Source: Nitrosomonas communis
Lineage (GTDB): Bacteria > Pseudomonadota > Gammaproteobacteria > Burkholderiales > Nitrosomonadaceae
DNA: 64,000 nt
NCBI RefSeq assembly: GCF_001007935.1
Contig: NZ_CP011451.1
Location: 806,001 to 870,000, forward strand
Direction: 5' to 3'
How positions within the stretch are numbered: position 1 is the stretch's first letter; each line of letters starts with the position of its first letter. The notes beneath the pieces are model-generated. The model was not told the origin of the DNA, ran no database searches, and worked only from the letters and a program-made list of their open reading frames with translations. Positions 1-9,266 of the stretch are shown piece after piece. Position numbers and translations under genes: made by a program.

Positions 1-192
1 TTATATAACAGGTTGCGAACTAAAGTGATGCTGTTGTGCGCTCCTCACAGAAGGGGCACCTGATGCATCCGGTTTGCGACCACCTTGAACCTCAAGGTTC
101 AAGATGACAGCCTGACGGCATTGGCGGGGAAACCCACTTTTCCTTTCTATCGGCATTTTAAATAGGCAGTTCACCAGGCTTGAGCTGATCAT
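1..192 (-). CDS. small unrecognised ORF, 63 residues
   Basis: I do not recognise this protein. It is reported because a strong ribosome binding site (AAGGAGGAGGAAC) lies six bases before its ATG at 192. The predicted product is basic, rich in Ser, Arg and Gln, and has no signal peptide or membrane segment. The stop codon is at the very edge of the window, so it appears complete. It sits next to transposon-rich DNA and may itself be a remnant of a mobile element. It could be spurious; the binding site is the only positive evidence. Confidence 0.35.
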   Translation of the reverse strand: MISSSLVNCLFKMPIERKSGFPRQCRQAVILNLEVQGGRKPDASGAPSVRSAQQHHFSSQPVI

Positions 193-998
193 GTTGTTCC
201 TCCTCCTTCTCTTTCATTGGGTGCCGGATGGATATATTTTGACCATTTCCTCATCTCATGCTACCGCCGCCACAAAATCACCACCTGCCCAAAAGCTCTC
301 CCCCATAAAATTTCTTGTTTTCTGCATGAATGCAGATTTTCCATTAGAAAATTTTCCTTAAAAAAAATCAGGGTTAGACTGAAATGTGAATTGAGCGCTA
401 ACTCGTAAAAAATTCCAGTAAAACAGAACCGCAACCAGCTTTCCAAATATATAGCCTAACCAGTTAAGAATGGTTCAGAATGTATCGGATTTAAAGAAAG
501 AACATATCGACGGTTTGGTTGTTTACGCAGTGCTCTGGACAGCGCCTATTTGTGTTCGATAAGGCAACTCGTGTAAGGCACCATCACCATCGGACATTGT
601 GCCGTATGTACTACCTTACCATCTGGTGCAATGCGTTACACCTTATTGCACCTATGATTTTGTCGGCTCTTCTTGCCATATTATTGATACTGTCTACAGC
701 TTGCTTTCGCGTTATGTTTGGTTTAGATGAGAATTCTTTTGGAATCATTTTTAACCGGTTAAGCTTTAGCGATGAACTTCTTCGTCGCTAAAGCTTAAAT
801 CAGTGTAATGGCTTATTCTTTGACTATAAATTCAAAGCTTTTCCTGAGAATGCTTGCAAACATAGAGATAAACCGTTATTAATCAGTTTGGCCAGTTCAT
901 TGGTTACTTTGATTGATTGAAGTTGGGTGATGTCTTCCTCAAGAGTTTAATGTTATTGATCAACTGGCTTCTATTTCATCGCTTAATTCACATTAGGC
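193..998. other. intergenic, accessory DNA
   Basis: About 800 bases with no convincing gene. ORFs of 60-90 codons are present on both strands, but they overlap each other, lack binding sites and resemble nothing I know. The longest, at 519-791, runs through a degenerate copy of the 103-bp dispersed repeat. The stretch ends at the target duplication (GGC, 996-998) of the IS3-family element. Confidence 0.6.
650..735 (+). repeat. dispersed 103-bp palindromic repeat, degenerate copy 1
   Basis: The core (TTTGTCGGCT, TTGCC, ATACTGTCT, TTCGCGTTATGTTTG) is recognisable, but the left terminal inverted repeat is lost and the right one is eroded. It is the most diverged copy together with the one near 47.4 kb. 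Confidence 0.6.
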
Positions 999-1066
999 TG
1001 ATGTGGTTCCCTGTAACTGGACAACCTGAAAGAAAGTTCAGCTCTGATATGTATAGTTAAACAGGT

Positions 1067-1894
1067 TCAGGCAACCCGATCAATTCTTGGATCACTATAG
1101 TAGATTTCATCAGGCGTAAGACGATCAAGGCTTTGATGAAATCGTTCTTGATTGTACCATTCAAACCATGTGGATAAATTCTGCTTTATCTCCTTCAGAT
1201 TATTGAATTCTCTGGTATATAAAAGCTCATACTTAACTGTCCGCCAAAGTCGTTCAACAAAAATGTTGTCATAGTAGCACCCCTTGCCATCCATGCTGAT
1301 CTGAATATGATGATCTTTTAGTATGGAGGTAAATGCTTCGCTGGTAAACTGTACGCCCTGGTCGGTATTCATGATCTGTGGACAGCCATAATCCTGGATG
1401 GCTGCCTCCAGCGCCTGAGTACAAAAGTCAGTATCCAAGGTATTGGACAAGCGCCAGCTCAACACCTTACGCGAATGCCAGTCGATGATGGCAACCAGAT
1501 AGCCAAAGCCTTTCTCCATGGGGACATAGGTTATGTCGGCAGCCCAAACCTGATTGGGTTTATTAATGACAAGTTCTCTAAGCAGATAAGGATAGACCTT
1601 ATGCTGTTTGCTTGAGATGCTGGTCCTGGGTTTTGGAGCTATGCTGACAATACCGAGTGTCTTCATTAAGGAAGAGGCTTTCTTGCGCCCTAACATGATT
1701 CCCTGGCGCTGAAACCAGGTAGCATAACTGCGTGAGCCATATTGTGGCGTCTTTAAGTACTGTTCATCCATCATGCGCAGCAGAACCAGATCAGCATTAC
1801 TGATTGGTTGCGGTTGATAATAATAAGTTGAGCGCGCCAGATCCAGCAGCTGACATTGACGAGTTTGACTAAGTTTGCCATGGGGCTCAATCAT
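1067..1894 (-). CDS. IS3-family transposase OrfB (DDE integrase core)
   Basis: This is the catalytic half of an IS3-family transposase, 275 residues from the ATG at 1894. The N-terminal part is the HTH_21-like segment (LDLARSTYYY). The integrase core follows, with the three acidic residues in WAADITY, NTDQGVQF and NIFVERLWR, and the usual closing motif WYNQERFHQSLD. The reading frame stays open upstream of the ATG and overlaps the end of orfA in the -1 frame. The natural product is therefore probably an OrfAB fusion made by frameshifting at the T6A heptamer at 1936-1942. With orfA split by the IS630 element, only stand-alone OrfB could be made here. Confidence 0.93.
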   Translation of the reverse strand: MIEPHGKLSQTRQCQLLDLARSTYYYQPQPISNADLVLLRMMDEQYLKTPQYGSRSYATWFQRQGIMLGRKKASSLMKTLGIVSIAPKPRTSISSKQHKVYPYLLRELVINKPNQVWAADITYVPMEKGFGYLVAIIDWHSRKVLSWRLSNTLDTDFCTQALEAAIQDYGCPQIMNTDQGVQFTSEAFTSILKDHHIQISMDGKGCYYDNIFVERLWRTVKYELLYTREFNNLKEIKQNLSTWFEWYNQERFHQSLDRLTPDEIYYSDPRIDRVA

Positions 1895-1935
1895 CTCTTT
1901 GCGTTCTACAAGACTTAATGATTGAGCTTTCTTGC

Positions 1936-1942
1936 TAAAAAA
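1936..1942 (-). promoter_or_regulatory. programmed -1 frameshift heptamer (T TTT TTA)
   Basis: Near the end of orfA, the in-frame codons GAT TTT TTA form the slippery heptamer T TTT TTA. A -1 slip here continues without a stop through SKKAQSLSLVERK into OrfB, giving the usual IS3 OrfAB fusion. IS3 elements more often use A AAA AAG, so this is a less common variant. I did not identify a stimulatory stem-loop. Confidence 0.6.
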
Positions 1943-2090
1943 TCGCGTTCTACCGCCAATTGACCAATAACCCGGTGCAGGTCATCTGTTGTAGGCTGCT
2001 CCTTATTGGCGGCAGTATTATTTTTACAAAACAGCTCGGCAGCTTGCTCAATGAGTTGCCGTTTCCAGCTATTGATCTGCGTGGGATGTA

Positions 2091-2974
2091 TAGCATGTCC
2101 CCTATAAATTGATTATAATTTACAGATGACCTATCCGATATTATTTCGCCGTAAAGTATTATCCGTTCGTGAGAAGGAGAACCTCTCAATCGCGCAAGTG
2201 GCCAAGCGTTTTGGTGTAGGTGTGGCCAGCGTGATGCGTTGGATCAAAACTCCCGATCCCAAGACCACCCGCAACAAACCTGCCACCAAGATCAACATGG
2301 AAATGTTGGCGCAGGACATCAAGAATTATCCGGACGCGTATCAGTACGAGCGCACCAAACGGTTGGGTGTCAGCAAGCAAGGCATTAACCATGCTTTAAA
2401 GCGTCTGGGCGTGACTTATAAAAAAAAGCCTGTGTCACCCCAAAGCCAGCGAAAAAGAGCGGCGTATCTTCCAGCAAAAAATTGAAGACTATGAGCGAGC
2501 AGGCCGCGTTATCGTCTACCTTGATGAAAGCGGCTTTGCGCACGACATGCCACGCACGCATGGCTATGCGCCAGTGGGTGAGCGCGTCCATGGCGTAAAA
2601 GACTGGCATGCACGAGGTCGAACCAATGTGATTGGCGCCCTGATCGGAAAGACGCTGCTGACCATAAGTCTGTTCATCGCCAATATCACCGCTGACATTT
2701 TCTATGCGTGGATAACGCAGGACCTGTTGCCTAAACTTCTGCCCGCTTGCGTGATTGTCATGGACAACGCAACCTTTCATAAACGGCAGGATATCCAAAC
2801 CGCCATTGCCAATGCCGGGCATACACTTGAATACCTGCCGCCTTATTCCCCTGACTTAAATGACATTGAACCCAAATGGGCTCAGGCCAAAGCCATCAGA
2901 AAAAAGGAAGGTTGTTCCATCGAGCAGCTCTTTGCCGCTTATGAAATTTAAATCATTTTATATGGGATCTGCTA
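2091..2974 (+). mobile_element. IS630-family insertion sequence, 884 bp
   Basis: Bounded by TA target duplications at 2089-2090 and 2975-2976, the hallmark of IS630/Tc1-mariner elements. The terminal inverted repeats start TAGCATGTCCCCTATAAATT on the left and TAGCAGATCCCATATAAAAT on the right, and match over roughly 24 positions. It contains one transposase gene in two frames and lies inside orfA of the IS3-family element, in the opposite orientation. Confidence 0.92.
2126..2951 (+). CDS. IS630-family transposase, in two frames
   Basis: The N-terminal part (2126-2485) has the paired helix-turn-helix domain of IS630 transposases. The catalytic part is read in the next frame to 2951. It has the acidic residues in VYLDESGF, VIVMDNATFH and SPDLNDIEPKW. 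The frame change falls at an A8 run, 2420-2427. With seven A residues the reading would be YKKSLCHPKAS, which matches the family, so one A has been gained. Either the copy is frameshifted, or transcriptional slippage on the A-tract restores the full protein of about 275 residues. No clear binding site precedes the ATG. Confidence 0.85.
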
Positions 2975-3246
2975 TACATTATAACGCGCTGCTAATTGGG
3001 GGACAGTTTCATCACCACGTATCGCTGCCAGCGCTAGTTTTGCTTTGAATTCGCTCGAATATTGTATGCGCTTTTTACTCATTGTTATTAAGCTCCTTTT
3101 TAATTCTGCCAGAGCTTAACAACCTGTACAGTTTTTGGGTACCACTTCAGGCTTTTGTTAAGCAGGATAATAATTTCTAATTGAATGGTTACCGGTGAAC
3201 GTTCTAAGCTATCACCTCCAGCTCTCATTTTGATGACGCATATCTC

Positions 3247-5223
3247 ATGAAAAAACCAATCAGCCGTATTCTGCTTATCAATGATGAAAAACTGATCCTC
3301 AAAGCATTCATCAAGGGATTAAACGACGCAGCCAAGTCAATGGAAAATTCATTGGGGATCACTTTTATTGGCGTCACCACTGCACGCGAGGCGTTGCAGG
3401 TACTTGAAGAAGATGGCGATATTCAGGCAGTGGTGGTCGACGATAAGCTCTATACCCTGCAAAGTGAACGGAAAGGTACACGTAATCTGCAAATGACGGC
3501 ATTAGAGCTCGTCCAGAAAATTTCCCGTTTTCGGCCCGAATTAAATATTTATATACTGATCGCACAAGAACAGCAGGATGACGTCGTCGATGCCCTCTTT
3601 TCAGAAACGGTAGATGGTTATTTCTATCGAGAAGAACGTGATTATCGCGGTATGTATCGCATCCTTAATGCTCAGTTGCAAGAAAAGGCGCGCACTCCTT
3701 TCTATGATCAACTCAAGAGTTATGTGCTGATGGCAAAGGATGCTTGGCATACACCGGGGCACTCTTCTGGTGATTCACTGCGCGATAGCCCTTGGATAAG
3801 CGATTTTTATGAATTTATCGGTGAGCATATTTTCCGGGCTGATCTGTCGGTATCCGTGCCCATGCTTGATTCATTAATGGAACCTACTGGAGTCATCGCG
3901 GAAGCACAAAAAATTGCCGCGGAAGCATTTGGCGCACGCCGTACCTTTTTCGCTACTAATGGCACGTCTACTGCCAACAAAGTCATTTTCCAGACCTTAC
4001 TCGCCCCGGGTGAGAAATTACTATTGGATCGGAATTGTCACAAATCGGTACATCATGGCGTGGTGCTATCAGGCGCTCATCCGGTTTATCTTGACTCATC
4101 GGTCAATAAGAAATTCAGTATTTATGGGCCGGTACCTAAACAAACCCTATTCAATGCCCTTGAACAACATGCTGATGCAGAAGCATTGATATTAACCAGC
4201 TGCACCTATGATGGTTTACGCTATGATCTTTCCCCGATCATTGAAGCCGCGCATGCGAAGGGGATCAAAGTTATTATTGATGAAGCCTGGTATGGCTTCG
4301 CCCGCTTTCATCCCGCTTTTCGTCCCACTGCTTTGGAAGCAGGCGCTGACTATGCCACCCAAAGTACGCACAAAGTACTGTCCGCTTTTTCTCAATCCAG
4401 CATGATTCATGTCAATGATCCCGATTTCAACGAGCATCTTTTCCGTGAAAATTTCAACATGCATACTTCCACCAGCCCTCAATACAGCATGATTGCAAGC
4501 CTTGATGTAGCCCGCAAGCAGGCCACGCTGGAAGGATACAAACTGCTTTCGCGCACACTGGAGCTTGCCAGGGAACTCCGTCTACAAATCAATGCTACAG
4601 GTGTATTTCAAGTGCTGGAACTGCCTGAACTCCTGCCTGATGAAGTCAAGCATGACAATATCCAGCTTGATCCTACTAAAGTAACAGTAGATATTTCACG
4701 CTGCGGCTTTACTGTGGAAGAGCTGATCCGGGAATTATTCGAGCACTACAATATTCAAGTGGAGAAATCCACTTTTAATACGCTTACCCTGCTGCTTACC
4801 ATCGGTACTACCCGCAGCAAAGTCTCGCGTCTTTATGATGCCCTGATGCGCATTGCGCGTGAAGGCCGGGCCCCTCGCCGTCTTTACCAGATATCCGAAG
4901 TTCCTCATTTTACTGAGTTGAGATATCTGCCGCGTGATGCATTTTACTGCGAAGGTGAATTAGTACCTTTATTGGACGAAGAAGATAGAGTCAGTAAGTA
5001 TTTGGAAGGAAGAGTATCTGCCGATCAGATCACACCTTATCCGCCCGGTATCCCTGTGCTGGTACCAGGCCAAACGATTACCAACAGCATCGTACATTAT
5101 CTGGTCAGTATACTGCGCTCACAAAAACATATGGAAGTACATGGCATTGTCTTTGATGGCTACTTGCCTTGCTTAAGGCTGCTTACCGCTACTGAGGAAG
5201 GAAGTTTGAGAAAGCTGTCTTAG
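3247..5223 (+). CDS. Orn/Lys/Arg-family PLP-dependent decarboxylase
   Basis: A 658-residue basic amino acid decarboxylase of the bacterial fold-type I group. Residues 1-140 form the response-regulator-like wing domain (LLINDEKL, VVVDDKL). The PLP domain follows, with HKS at 265-267, the ring-nitrogen aspartate at 345 (VIIDEAW) and the Schiff-base lysine 376 in STHK. The C-terminal domain contains TPYPPGIPVLVPGQ, usual for this group. It would decarboxylate ornithine, lysine or arginine to a diamine or agmatine. Substrate cannot be settled from motifs. The length is somewhat below that of the E. coli enzymes, mainly in the C-terminal part. It is a single gene after the IS region and is followed by a dispersed repeat. 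Confidence 0.88.
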   Translation: MKKPISRILLINDEKLILKAFIKGLNDAAKSMENSLGITFIGVTTAREALQVLEEDGDIQAVVVDDKLYTLQSERKGTRNLQMTALELVQKISRFRPELNIYILIAQEQQDDVVDALFSETVDGYFYREERDYRGMYRILNAQLQEKARTPFYDQLKSYVLMAKDAWHTPGHSSGDSLRDSPWISDFYEFIGEHIFRADLSVSVPMLDSLMEPTGVIAEAQKIAAEAFGARRTFFATNGTSTANKVIFQTLLAPGEKLLLDRNCHKSVHHGVVLSGAHPVYLDSSVNKKFSIYGPVPKQTLFNALEQHADAEALILTSCTYDGLRYDLSPIIEAAHAKGIKVIIDEAWYGFARFHPAFRPTALEAGADYATQSTHKVLSAFSQSSMIHVNDPDFNEHLFRENFNMHTSTSPQYSMIASLDVARKQATLEGYKLLSRTLELARELRLQINATGVFQVLELPELLPDEVKHDNIQLDPTKVTVDISRCGFTVEELIRELFEHYNIQVEKSTFNTLTLLLTIGTTRSKVSRLYDALMRIAREGRAPRRLYQISEVPHFTELRYLPRDAFYCEGELVPLLDEEDRVSKYLEGRVSADQITPYPPGIPVLVPGQTITNSIVHYLVSILRSQKHMEVHGIVFDGYLPCLRLLTATEEGSLRKLS

Positions 5224-5233
5224 CCCTGTTTTT

Positions 5234-5336
5234 ATTCCATTTCTAAAGCAAAATTAACTTTGTCGGCTTCACCTTGCCGTATGATTGATCCTGTCTGCGG
5301 CTGGCCTTCGTGTTATGTTTGATTTGAAAGTGGGAT
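5234..5336 (+). repeat. dispersed 103-bp palindromic repeat, copy 2
   Basis: Full length, with somewhat eroded right end (GAAAGTGGGAT instead of GAAATGGAAT). It lies between the convergent decarboxylase and phoR genes, where it could serve as a bidirectional terminator-like hairpin. Confidence 0.85.
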
Positions 5337-5344
5337 AAGAAAGA

Positions 5345-6733
5345 CTAAATTAGCGGTGGAATGGTTTTATTGGAAGGCATAGCATGGGTATCATGGATAG
5401 TAAGGTGGCTTCCCTTGTTTTTTATCAACCGCTTTGCTGGGAACCAGACTTTGAAAATACTTCCTTTTTCTATTTCACTGATAATTTCCATGTGAGCCTG
5501 ATGGCGATTTAACACATGTTTGACGATAGCAAGTCCTAATCCTGTTCCCCCGGTTTCACGGGAGCGACTGCGATCGACTCGATAAAACCGCTCTGCCAGG
5601 CGAGGAATATGCTCAGGCCCGATACCGATCCCACTATCCTGCACATAAAATAAGCCCTGGCCCTGCTCTTCTGTCCAGCTCAATGAAATATTGCCGCCAT
5701 CGGGTGTATAGCGAACGGCATTACTGATCAGATTACTGAAGGCGCTCCGTAACTCGTCCACACTTCCCAGCAAGTGAGCATCACTCACCAGCTTCAAATG
5801 AATGTGATGGCGTCCTGCACTAAGCGATTGCGCTTCTTGATACAAGCTTTGCAGCAATTCAGCAATGTTAATCTCTTCCTCATGCAAAATATTCTGCGCA
5901 TTCTCGAGTTTCGATAAGGTCAGTAAGTCCTCGACCAGATGCTGCATGCGTTTAGCCTGATCATTCATTAAAATCAACGCGCGCTTTTCCATCTCGCTGT
6001 CTTTAATATCTTCATATAATAATGTTTCTAGAAACCCACCTATAACCGTCAAGGGGGTGCGCAACTCATGTGAAACATTCGCGATGAAATCACGACGCAT
6101 GATTTCCATTTTCTCAAAACGTGTAATATCTCGACTGATCAGCAGCTTTTCCCTATCACCATAAGGCACTAGCTGGAGTAAAAGCACCAGCTCCTCATAT
6201 CGTGATTGCTTGATAATCAGGGGTTTGCTGTAATCCCCGGAAGTTAAATACGCTACAAACTGCACCTGCCGTACCAGATGGGTCACATGCTGCCCAATAT
6301 CCAGCCTCAGATCTAATCCTAAATGCTGCTCAGCAGAAGGGTTACACCATTCAATTCGATCCGCTTCATCCAGGATAACGATCCCTTCCGGCATTGCTGA
6401 AGTAGCGCGCTGCAAACGCTCCAGCGCTTTGCTCAGACTTTGCCGGCTTCGGTAATAACGCCGGATAAAGCGCGCCAGTCGAATGAACACATCCCCCCAC
6501 ACCCCAAAGCTTTTAGGGACATTCGGTATGGTGAATGGATCAAAAGCACTATGATTAAAACGTTGAAACCATAGATCAAGCAAAGCCAAGTAATAGGTAT
6601 GATATATCGTTAATCCTAACAATACCAAGCTGAATAAAGCCAATGCCGTCACAGCATCTACCACACCCCATATTATAACTGTAACCACTATCAGCAAAAT
6701 AATAGCAGCAAAGCGTCGCCAGAGATCAAACAC
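5345..6733 (-). CDS. phoR: phosphate regulon sensor histidine kinase PhoR
   Basis: A 462-residue membrane histidine kinase. Two transmembrane helices occupy residues 8-52. A PAS domain follows (PEGIVILDEADRIEWCNPSAE). The phospho-acceptor is His222 in FIANVSHELRTPLTV, and the ATPase domain has the N box (LISNAVRYTP) and G boxes (DSGIGIG, GTGLGLAIV). It is downstream of phoB on the same strand, as in most proteobacteria. It would sense low phosphate through PstSCAB-PhoU and phosphorylate PhoB. The pst genes are not in the window. A full copy of the dispersed repeat lies between phoB and this gene. Confidence 0.93.
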   Translation of the reverse strand: MFDLWRRFAAIILLIVVTVIIWGVVDAVTALALFSLVLLGLTIYHTYYLALLDLWFQRFNHSAFDPFTIPNVPKSFGVWGDVFIRLARFIRRYYRSRQSLSKALERLQRATSAMPEGIVILDEADRIEWCNPSAEQHLGLDLRLDIGQHVTHLVRQVQFVAYLTSGDYSKPLIIKQSRYEELVLLLQLVPYGDREKLLISRDITRFEKMEIMRRDFIANVSHELRTPLTVIGGFLETLLYEDIKDSEMEKRALILMNDQAKRMQHLVEDLLTLSKLENAQNILHEEEINIAELLQSLYQEAQSLSAGRHHIHLKLVSDAHLLGSVDELRSAFSNLISNAVRYTPDGGNISLSWTEEQGQGLFYVQDSGIGIGPEHIPRLAERFYRVDRSRSRETGGTGLGLAIVKHVLNRHQAHMEIISEIEKGSIFKVWFPAKRLIKNKGSHLTIHDTHAMPSNKTIPPLI

Positions 6734-6779
6734 TTCAATAGTCCGCGGGTAAGAAATTCTTTTGGATATTCCAGAAATG

Positions 6780-6882
6780 ATTCCATTTCTAAATCAAAAC
6801 TGACTTTGTCGGCTTCACTTTGCCCTATTATGGGTACTGTCTGCGGCTCGCCTTGGCGTCATGTTTGATCTGAAAATGGAAT
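6780..6882 (+). repeat. dispersed 103-bp palindromic repeat, copy 3
   Basis: Nearly intact copy with both terminal inverted repeats, inserted in the 288-bp space between phoB and phoR. Its hairpin would be part of the phoBR transcript. Confidence 0.88.
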
Positions 6883-7021
6883 TAACCTCTTCTCATTTAA
6901 TTGCCTTTGGAAAAATTAGTTTGCAGCGTATTATGCGCGAAAAAGCAAATAGGTACAGAAAAATTACTGATAATTAAAAGGATAGCAAAGGATAATGCTC
7001 AAAATCAATGCAACCCAACTT

Positions 7022-7747
7022 TTATTCAGCACCAGCTTCACAGCGGGTAGAAAAACGGTAACCTGCTCCCCTTACAGTCTGCACCAATTCATCTTTGCCT
7101 GCATCTTCAAGCGCTTTACGCAGCCTTCGTATATGAACATCTACTGTACGATCTTCCACAAAGACATGGTCTCCCCAGATACGATCAAGTAATTGCTCCC
7201 GTGTATGCACGCGTTCAGTATGCGTCATCAGAAAGTGCAATAGACGAAATTCAGTCGGTCCCAAGACAATTTCTGCTGACTTTGCACCATTTTCGAGATC
7301 ATTAGCGGTTACTCGATGTGAGGCTGGATCTAATTTTAACCCGCCTACTTCAACCACTTCATCTGACACTTCTGGTAAGCGTCGGCGTAGCACAGCCTTG
7401 ATGCGCGCCACAAGTTCACGCGGCGAAAAAGGTTTAATAATATAATCATCTGCACCGATTTCCAGTCCGGTTATCTTGTCACTTTCCTCCACTCTGGCCG
7501 TTAACATGATAATAGGAATTATCTTGGTGCGCGCTTCTCGCCGCAGCATGCGAGCAAACTCGATGCCGCTCATATTGGGTAGCATCCAATCCAGCAGCAC
7601 CAAATCCGGCAACGCATCGTTAACTATTTCCTTTGCCTCTTCTGCACTTTTGGCGCACAAAACGCTATACCCTGCAGTGCGTAAATGGTATGAAATCAGC
7701 TCCTGGATTGCGGGCTCATCTTCCACGATCAGTATGGTTGCAGCCAT
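7022..7747 (-). CDS. phoB: phosphate regulon response regulator PhoB
   Basis: A 241-residue OmpR-family response regulator from the ATG at 7747. The receiver domain has the acidic pair (VEDE), phospho-acceptor Asp53 in LVLLDWMLP, and the lysine in [13 protein letters not shown]. The C-terminal winged helix ([29 protein letters not shown] region) is typical of PhoB. An in-frame ATG seven codons upstream exists, but only the 7747 start has GGAG at a suitable distance. With phoR it controls phosphate-starvation genes. No Pho box was identified. Confidence 0.94.
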   Translation of the reverse strand: MAATILIVEDEPAIQELISYHLRTAGYSVLCAKSAEEAKEIVNDALPDLVLLDWMLPNMSGIEFARMLRREARTKIIPIIMLTARVEESDKITGLEIGADDYIIKPFSPRELVARIKAVLRRRLPEVSDEVVEVGGLKLDPASHRVTANDLENGAKSAEIVLGPTEFRLLHFLMTHTERVHTREQLLDRIWGDHVFVEDRTVDVHIRRLRKALEDAGKDELVQTVRGAGYRFSTRCEAGAE

Positions 7748-7873
7748 TATACTCATGACTCCATTCAAAAAAATTATTTAGAAATTTCTGAGATAATATA
7801 GTGGCAATATTGCATTTTCGTGACAAGCATTCTAGCTGCTATTTATTAATAATTTCAATTTTAAAAAACGTCT

Positions 7874-8254
7874 ATGGCAGGCCTTAGTAAACATACCCCA
7901 ATTCCCACTGAAATAAAACTTCATCAGAAATCCAGAGTACTGGAAATTTCCTTCAGCGATGGTAAAACTTTTCGGTTGTCTTGTGAGTTTCTTCGCGTCT
8001 ATTCTCCGTCAGCAGAAGTACGAGGTCACGAGCCTGGACAAGAAATTCTGCAGACTGGCAAACAGGATGTGTCCATCACGCATATCGAGCCAGTGGGCAA
8101 TTACGCCATCCAGTTAAATTTTTCTGATGGCCACAATACGGGACTTTATTCATGGGATTTACTTTATAATTACGGATTGAATCAAGATACAATGTGGCAA
8201 CATTACCTGCAACGACTAAATGATGCTGGTATCAACCGTGAAAATAATACATGA
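7874..8254 (+). CDS. DUF971 family protein
   Basis: A 126-residue cytoplasmic protein matching the DUF971 family, the small domain also found at the N terminus of gamma-butyrobetaine hydroxylases. Typical elements are LEISFSDGKTFRLSCEFLRVYSPSAE and YAIQLNFSDGHNTGLYSWD. In many betaproteobacteria this gene lies directly before ubiE, as here (66 bp upstream). Its biochemical function is unknown; an iron-binding or Fe-S role is sometimes proposed for the fold. No binding site is obvious before the ATG at 7874. Confidence 0.88.
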   Translation: MAGLSKHTPIPTEIKLHQKSRVLEISFSDGKTFRLSCEFLRVYSPSAEVRGHEPGQEILQTGKQDVSITHIEPVGNYAIQLNFSDGHNTGLYSWDLLYNYGLNQDTMWQHYLQRLNDAGINRENNT

Positions 8255-8319
8255 GGGATATATCAAACTCATCATTATTTATTGCACTCATTTTCTTAAT
8301 ACTCAATTAATCATTCGAA

Positions 8320-9054
8320 ATGACAAAGACCACCCATTTTGGCTTCAAAACTATTTCAGAAGCTGAGAAAGCACATAAAGTTGCAGATGTTTTTGACTCG
8401 GTAGCTGCACGCTACAATCTGATGAATGATGTCATGTCGCTCGGTTTGCATCGACTGTGGAAACGGTTTGCTGTCGAAACCAGTGGCGTAAAAGCGGGTG
8501 ATCGGATTCTTGATATCGCAGGCGGCACTGCAGATTTGACGGCGTTGTTCGTTGAGCAAGTTGGTGAAACAGGCCAGGTTTGGTTAACTGATATTAACAA
8601 TTCCATGTTGACGATCGGTCGGGATCGCATGCTGAATGAAGGAATAGCCGTCCCAGTAGCCCAATGTGATGCTGAGAAACTACCTTTCCCGGATAATTTC
8701 TTTGATCATGTCAATGTCGCCTTTGGCCTGAGAAACATGACTCACAAGGATATTGCGCTCAAGGAAATGCTGCGTGTGCTTAACCCAGGCGGATCACTTA
8801 CCGTGCTGGAATTCTCAAAAGTATGGAAACCACTCCAACCTTTTTATGATACTTACTCTTTCAAGGTGCTCCCTCTCATGGGTAAATTAATTGCTCGGGA
8901 TGAAGGAAGTTATCGTTATCTTGCCGAATCAATTCGGATGCATCCATCGCAGGATGAGTTGAAACAACTCATGCAGCAAGTTGGATTTGAACGGGTAGAA
9001 TATTTTAATTTGGCTGCTGGTGTGGTAGCGCTGCATCGTGGTTATAAATTTTAG
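8320..9054 (+). CDS. ubiE: ubiquinone/menaquinone C-methyltransferase UbiE
   Basis: A 244-residue class I SAM methyltransferase that C-methylates the demethylated benzoquinol ring in ubiquinone synthesis. Diagnostic features are the N-terminal [18 protein letters not shown], the SAM-binding motif [11 protein letters not shown], and the signature FGLRNMTHK followed by the C-terminal [13 protein letters not shown]. Length is normal. It follows the DUF971 gene in a conserved pair. No strong binding site is seen before the ATG, and no alternative start fits the family alignment better. Confidence 0.96.
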   Translation: MTKTTHFGFKTISEAEKAHKVADVFDSVAARYNLMNDVMSLGLHRLWKRFAVETSGVKAGDRILDIAGGTADLTALFVEQVGETGQVWLTDINNSMLTIGRDRMLNEGIAVPVAQCDAEKLPFPDNFFDHVNVAFGLRNMTHKDIALKEMLRVLNPGGSLTVLEFSKVWKPLQPFYDTYSFKVLPLMGKLIARDEGSYRYLAESIRMHPSQDELKQLMQQVGFERVEYFNLAAGVVALHRGYKF

Positions 9055-9149
9055 AATATTTTCAAAGGCGTCATAAAATATTTGTGCAAAGGAACCGTTG
9101 CGTATGATTCCCTTATGCTTTATCTATTAAAATGCCTTCCTGGATTCTC

Positions 9150-9251
9150 ATCCCATTTCCAGATCAAACATGACGCCAGGCGAACCGCAAACAGGATCAA
9201 TCATACGGCAAGGAGCAGCCAGCAAAATCAGATTTGATTGAGAAATAGTAT
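9150..9251 (-). repeat. dispersed 103-bp palindromic repeat, copy 4
   Basis: Inverted orientation relative to most copies. It lies between the convergent ubiE and apbE genes. The ends are moderately diverged (ATCCCATTTCCAGATCAAAC at the left, a GAAATAGTAT end at the right). Confidence 0.8.
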
Positions 9252-9266
9252 AATCTCTTTGATTTA

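Larger units (their letters stand above)
1915..3082 (-). pseudogene. IS3-family OrfA, split by an IS630 insertion
   Basis: The 5' piece (3082 to 2975) encodes 36 residues starting MSKKRIQYSS and ending AARYNV. The 3' piece (2088 to 1915) resumes with HPTQINSWKR and ends at a stop at 1915. When the 884-bp insert and one TA are removed, the codons join exactly in frame as RYNV-HPTQ, giving a 93-residue OrfA with its helix-turn-helix intact. A good binding site (AAAAGGAG) precedes the ATG. The gene is broken only by the insertion; no other lesion is visible, so the event looks recent. Confidence 0.92.
999..3149 (-). mobile_element. IS3-family insertion sequence, interrupted by an IS630-family element
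   Basis: The ends are imperfect inverted repeats: TGATGTGGTTCCC at 999 and the complement of TGAAGTGGTACCC ending at 3149. A 3-bp direct repeat, GGC, flanks it at 996-998 and 3150-3152, the size expected for this family. It carries orfA and orfB on the minus strand. Removing the nested element and one TA copy leaves 1265 bp, a normal IS3-family length. orfA is split by the insertion, so the copy should not be able to make its own transposase. Confidence 0.93.

Noticed and set aside
519..791. 90-codon ORF on the plus strand
   Set aside because: Its second half is the translation of a degenerate 103-bp repeat, and it has no ribosome binding site or recognisable content.
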